Assembly (NCBI GenBank): GCA_958496175.1
Contig: OY292277.1
Span: forward strand, 39,753,050-39,817,049
Source: Sisyra terminalis
Lineage: Eukaryota; Arthropoda; Insecta; Neuroptera; Sisyridae
DNA length: 64,000 nucleotides
Direction: 5' to 3'
Shown piece by piece: positions 62,073 through 64,000 of this stretch; within the stretch, counting starts at the first letter, position 1; each line of letters opens with the position of its first letter. The notes under the pieces were generated by a model. It ran no database searches and was not told the origin of the DNA. It was given only the letters and a program-made list of their open reading frames with translations. Made by a program: the position numbers and the translations under genes.

Positions 62073-62112
62073 GTACTTGCTAAAGTCCCGATAGGTGACG
62101 AAACGTCGTACG
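62073..62112 (+). ncRNA. Hammerhead-like ribozyme motif, right arm
   Basis: The plus strand reads GTAC, TTGCTAA, AGTCCC, gata, GGTGAC, GAAAC, GTC, GTAC. Layout is as in the left arm, but A6 of the box is also changed (to C), which would be expected to abolish cleavage. It is therefore a more worn copy. Confidence 0.35.
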
Positions 62113-62170
62113 AAAATCAATTAAATACCATTAAGAAAAAAAAATGATTATTTTTGAGTCCCAAAAACCC

Positions 62171-64000
62171 AACAAAAATAACTAGATTAACTAATAATGG
62201 ACATTAATCGGGTGAAGTTACCTTAAATACTAGAGATCTTTGCACACTTATTGAAAAGCAGTAATTTTCAACCACTTTAACAATGGGCCAATTTTTTTTT
62301 AAAGTGTGACTGTAGTCCACTTCAAAGCATAGTAATTCTGTAGGATAAGGTTAACATTGCATTAGGGTTTATTGTATTTCCTGGATCCCTATTTCACCAA
62401 ATTATGATCAAGTAACTGGGCGAACCGCAGCTTCCAGGGTTTGATGAATCTTATTCCTTATGTTAACATTCATTCAGAGTACTGCGTTTTTACAAATCGT
62501 GAGAAACAATTTTGTCCTCTTGCTTGAATTTTTTCTGTATGTAAAATATTTAGTTTATATTTATGGGAGTCAAAGTAAAACTTTATCTTAAACTGTTAAT
62601 TTAACTTTAAGCAAAAACTAAATATCCAGTCATTTCTTCGTGTCCTTAATTGATCATTTTTGGAAAAACTTTTTCACCAAAAATGGTTATTCTGGTTGGA
62701 TATTCATTTAAACAGAAAAAAACAGGAATTTGAGATTCTAAAATGTGCCGATTTTATTTCTTTTTTTTAAAAATTAACATAATAAAAAAAAGGAAAAAAT
62801 AAGGAAAAGTCAGGAATTTGATATTCTTCGTAATGCTTGAATGAATAATTCAAACTGCGAATTTGGATTCAAATGTATTTAATACGCTAGCTTCATGAAC
62901 CCTAGTTTAAATTAAAATTATAGATGTACAAAAATTATTAACACGCATATATCCCGAGTTGCGTAAAATAATATAGTAAATGTCATTCCAGAACATAGTC
63001 ATTCGTAGAATCGAATTTGGGAAAAGAGTAATTAGTATAAAAGGTTAAATTGATTGACTAGTTGTGATTACTGTGAACTCATTTATGAAAAAGTTAGGGA
63101 TGATGAAAAATAGCGGAACATATTTAGTTTATAGATAAAAACACTTTTATGCATTACTTTTATGTAGCTCACCGTTTTAAAAATGCCACGGGCCGCCTCT
63201 GGCTATTTCATATTTCCCTATTATGGTACTAAAACGCATCTTTCTCATTCTCGCATTTCTCGCAATCTTTGTTCTTGACGTTCCCTCTTACAAGAACTCA
63301 TTCGAAGAAATGACTATGAAATATTCAAGGAAATCAAGAACTATTTGAAACTAAAAGGGAAAATGCAAATTCACATTACTATGTTTATGAATAAAATTCA
63401 CTCTATAATTACATTAATAATAGAGACATTTTCCCTTCCTTCGGTATGTGGGACTTTTAGGCGACTCACGCATCACATACTTTAAAAAAAAAACTATTCA
63501 TTTTCTAAACGCAAATGTGCCTCTTTCGTTGTTTATAAATAAACAAATAGATAGACTGGAAATGACAAAGAAATCCATTTTTTTTTATCTAGACATCATT
63601 TTGCGTGCGTAGCAGGCGCCTGAAAAGAAGAAAAGCGATGCAGCTTAAATTACTACACCAACGGATTTTCATCGGTTTTTTACGCCTTCGCATTCCTTTC
63701 TTTTATTTTTCTATCAGCTCTTTTCTAGGATACTAAGATTTATTGCATTTTAAGCATTTTTACAAGCAAACAAGAAATAGAGGCGTTTAACTTGGAATTT
63801 TTATATTGTGAAGTAAACTGTACGGATAAAAGACCAACAAGTAAATGGTTCAAATACCCTTCAACACTTATCTGACCTAATATTTTCACTGGGACAAAAA
63901 ACTTTCCTGCTGCTTTTTTTTTACCTTTTAATTAAAAATTATACATTTTAATTAATTTTCTAAAAATAAAAATACAATAATATAAAAAAGTTGTTAGTTT
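62171..64000. other. AT-rich non-coding DNA
   Basis: No gene or element recognised. Slightly GC-richer patches at 63180-63300 and 63600-63690 have no convincing frame. Confidence 0.45.

Larger units (their letters stand above)
61739..62170. mobile_element. Foldback element carrying two hammerhead-like motifs
   Basis: The arms 61739-61945 and about 61965-62170 are imperfect reverse complements across almost their whole length: acgacgtttcgtc / gacgaaacgtcgt, aagtactcaatcat / atgattgagtactt, gttgtcgagacat / atgtctcgacaac. The two arms are head-to-head copies of one sequence. Each contains the gaaacgtc-centred motif annotated separately. No protein frame. Confidence 0.8.

Overview
This window looks like non-coding DNA from an insect, or at least an arthropod: very AT-rich, with no long open reading frames. 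It holds many decayed mobile elements of the kinds common in insects: jockey-like LINEs, Helitrons, mariner/IS630-type transposons, hAT-type non-autonomous elements, a tRNA-derived SINE and several foldback (long inverted repeat) elements. No bacterial operon, CRISPR array, rRNA or intact tRNA gene was seen. It could be one large intron or an intergenic tract. The order within insects cannot be fixed from what is visible.

Layout. 0-5 kb: unique AT-rich DNA with an exon-like GC-richer patch near 1.4-1.5 kb, a strong stem-loop at 3.0 kb and a small membrane-protein ORF on the minus strand at 4.7-5.0 kb, which is the best host-gene candidate. 5.9-6.5 kb: a hAT-like non-autonomous element with an 8-bp target duplication. 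9.4-10.3 kb: a Helitron helicase remnant followed by Helitron end-type sequence. 12.7-13.9 kb: a foldback element, then a broken IS630/mariner-like transposase. 17.1-17.9 kb: a mariner transposase fragment cut by a SINE, with a second SINE just downstream. 24.9-26.4 kb: a near-perfect 1.16-kb palindrome beside a third, direct copy of its inner unit. 30.0-31.4 kb: two jockey-like LINE remnants, one with the inverted-then-direct layout expected from twin priming. 35.9 and 61.7-62.2 kb: hammerhead-like RNA motifs, the second locus having two in opposite orientation inside a foldback element. 41.9-42.6 and 44.67-45.72 kb: two more foldback elements, the second with a 3-bp TTA target duplication. 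48.4-49.8 kb: a LINE reverse transcriptase pseudogene on the minus strand split by a 0.6-kb Helitron. 51.8-52.0 kb: a 187-nt hairpin. 55.9-56.3 kb: a hAT-type element with a perfect 8-bp target duplication and a SINE nested inside it. 58.2-59.0 kb: a tandem duplication of about 0.4 kb.

There is no gene system in which the parts work together. What the window offers is a layered record of insertions (SINE into mariner, SINE into hAT, Helitron into LINE) and an unusual number of long inverted repeats that would fold into hairpins if transcribed. All family assignments come from reading translated motifs and repeat ends by eye; no database search was run.
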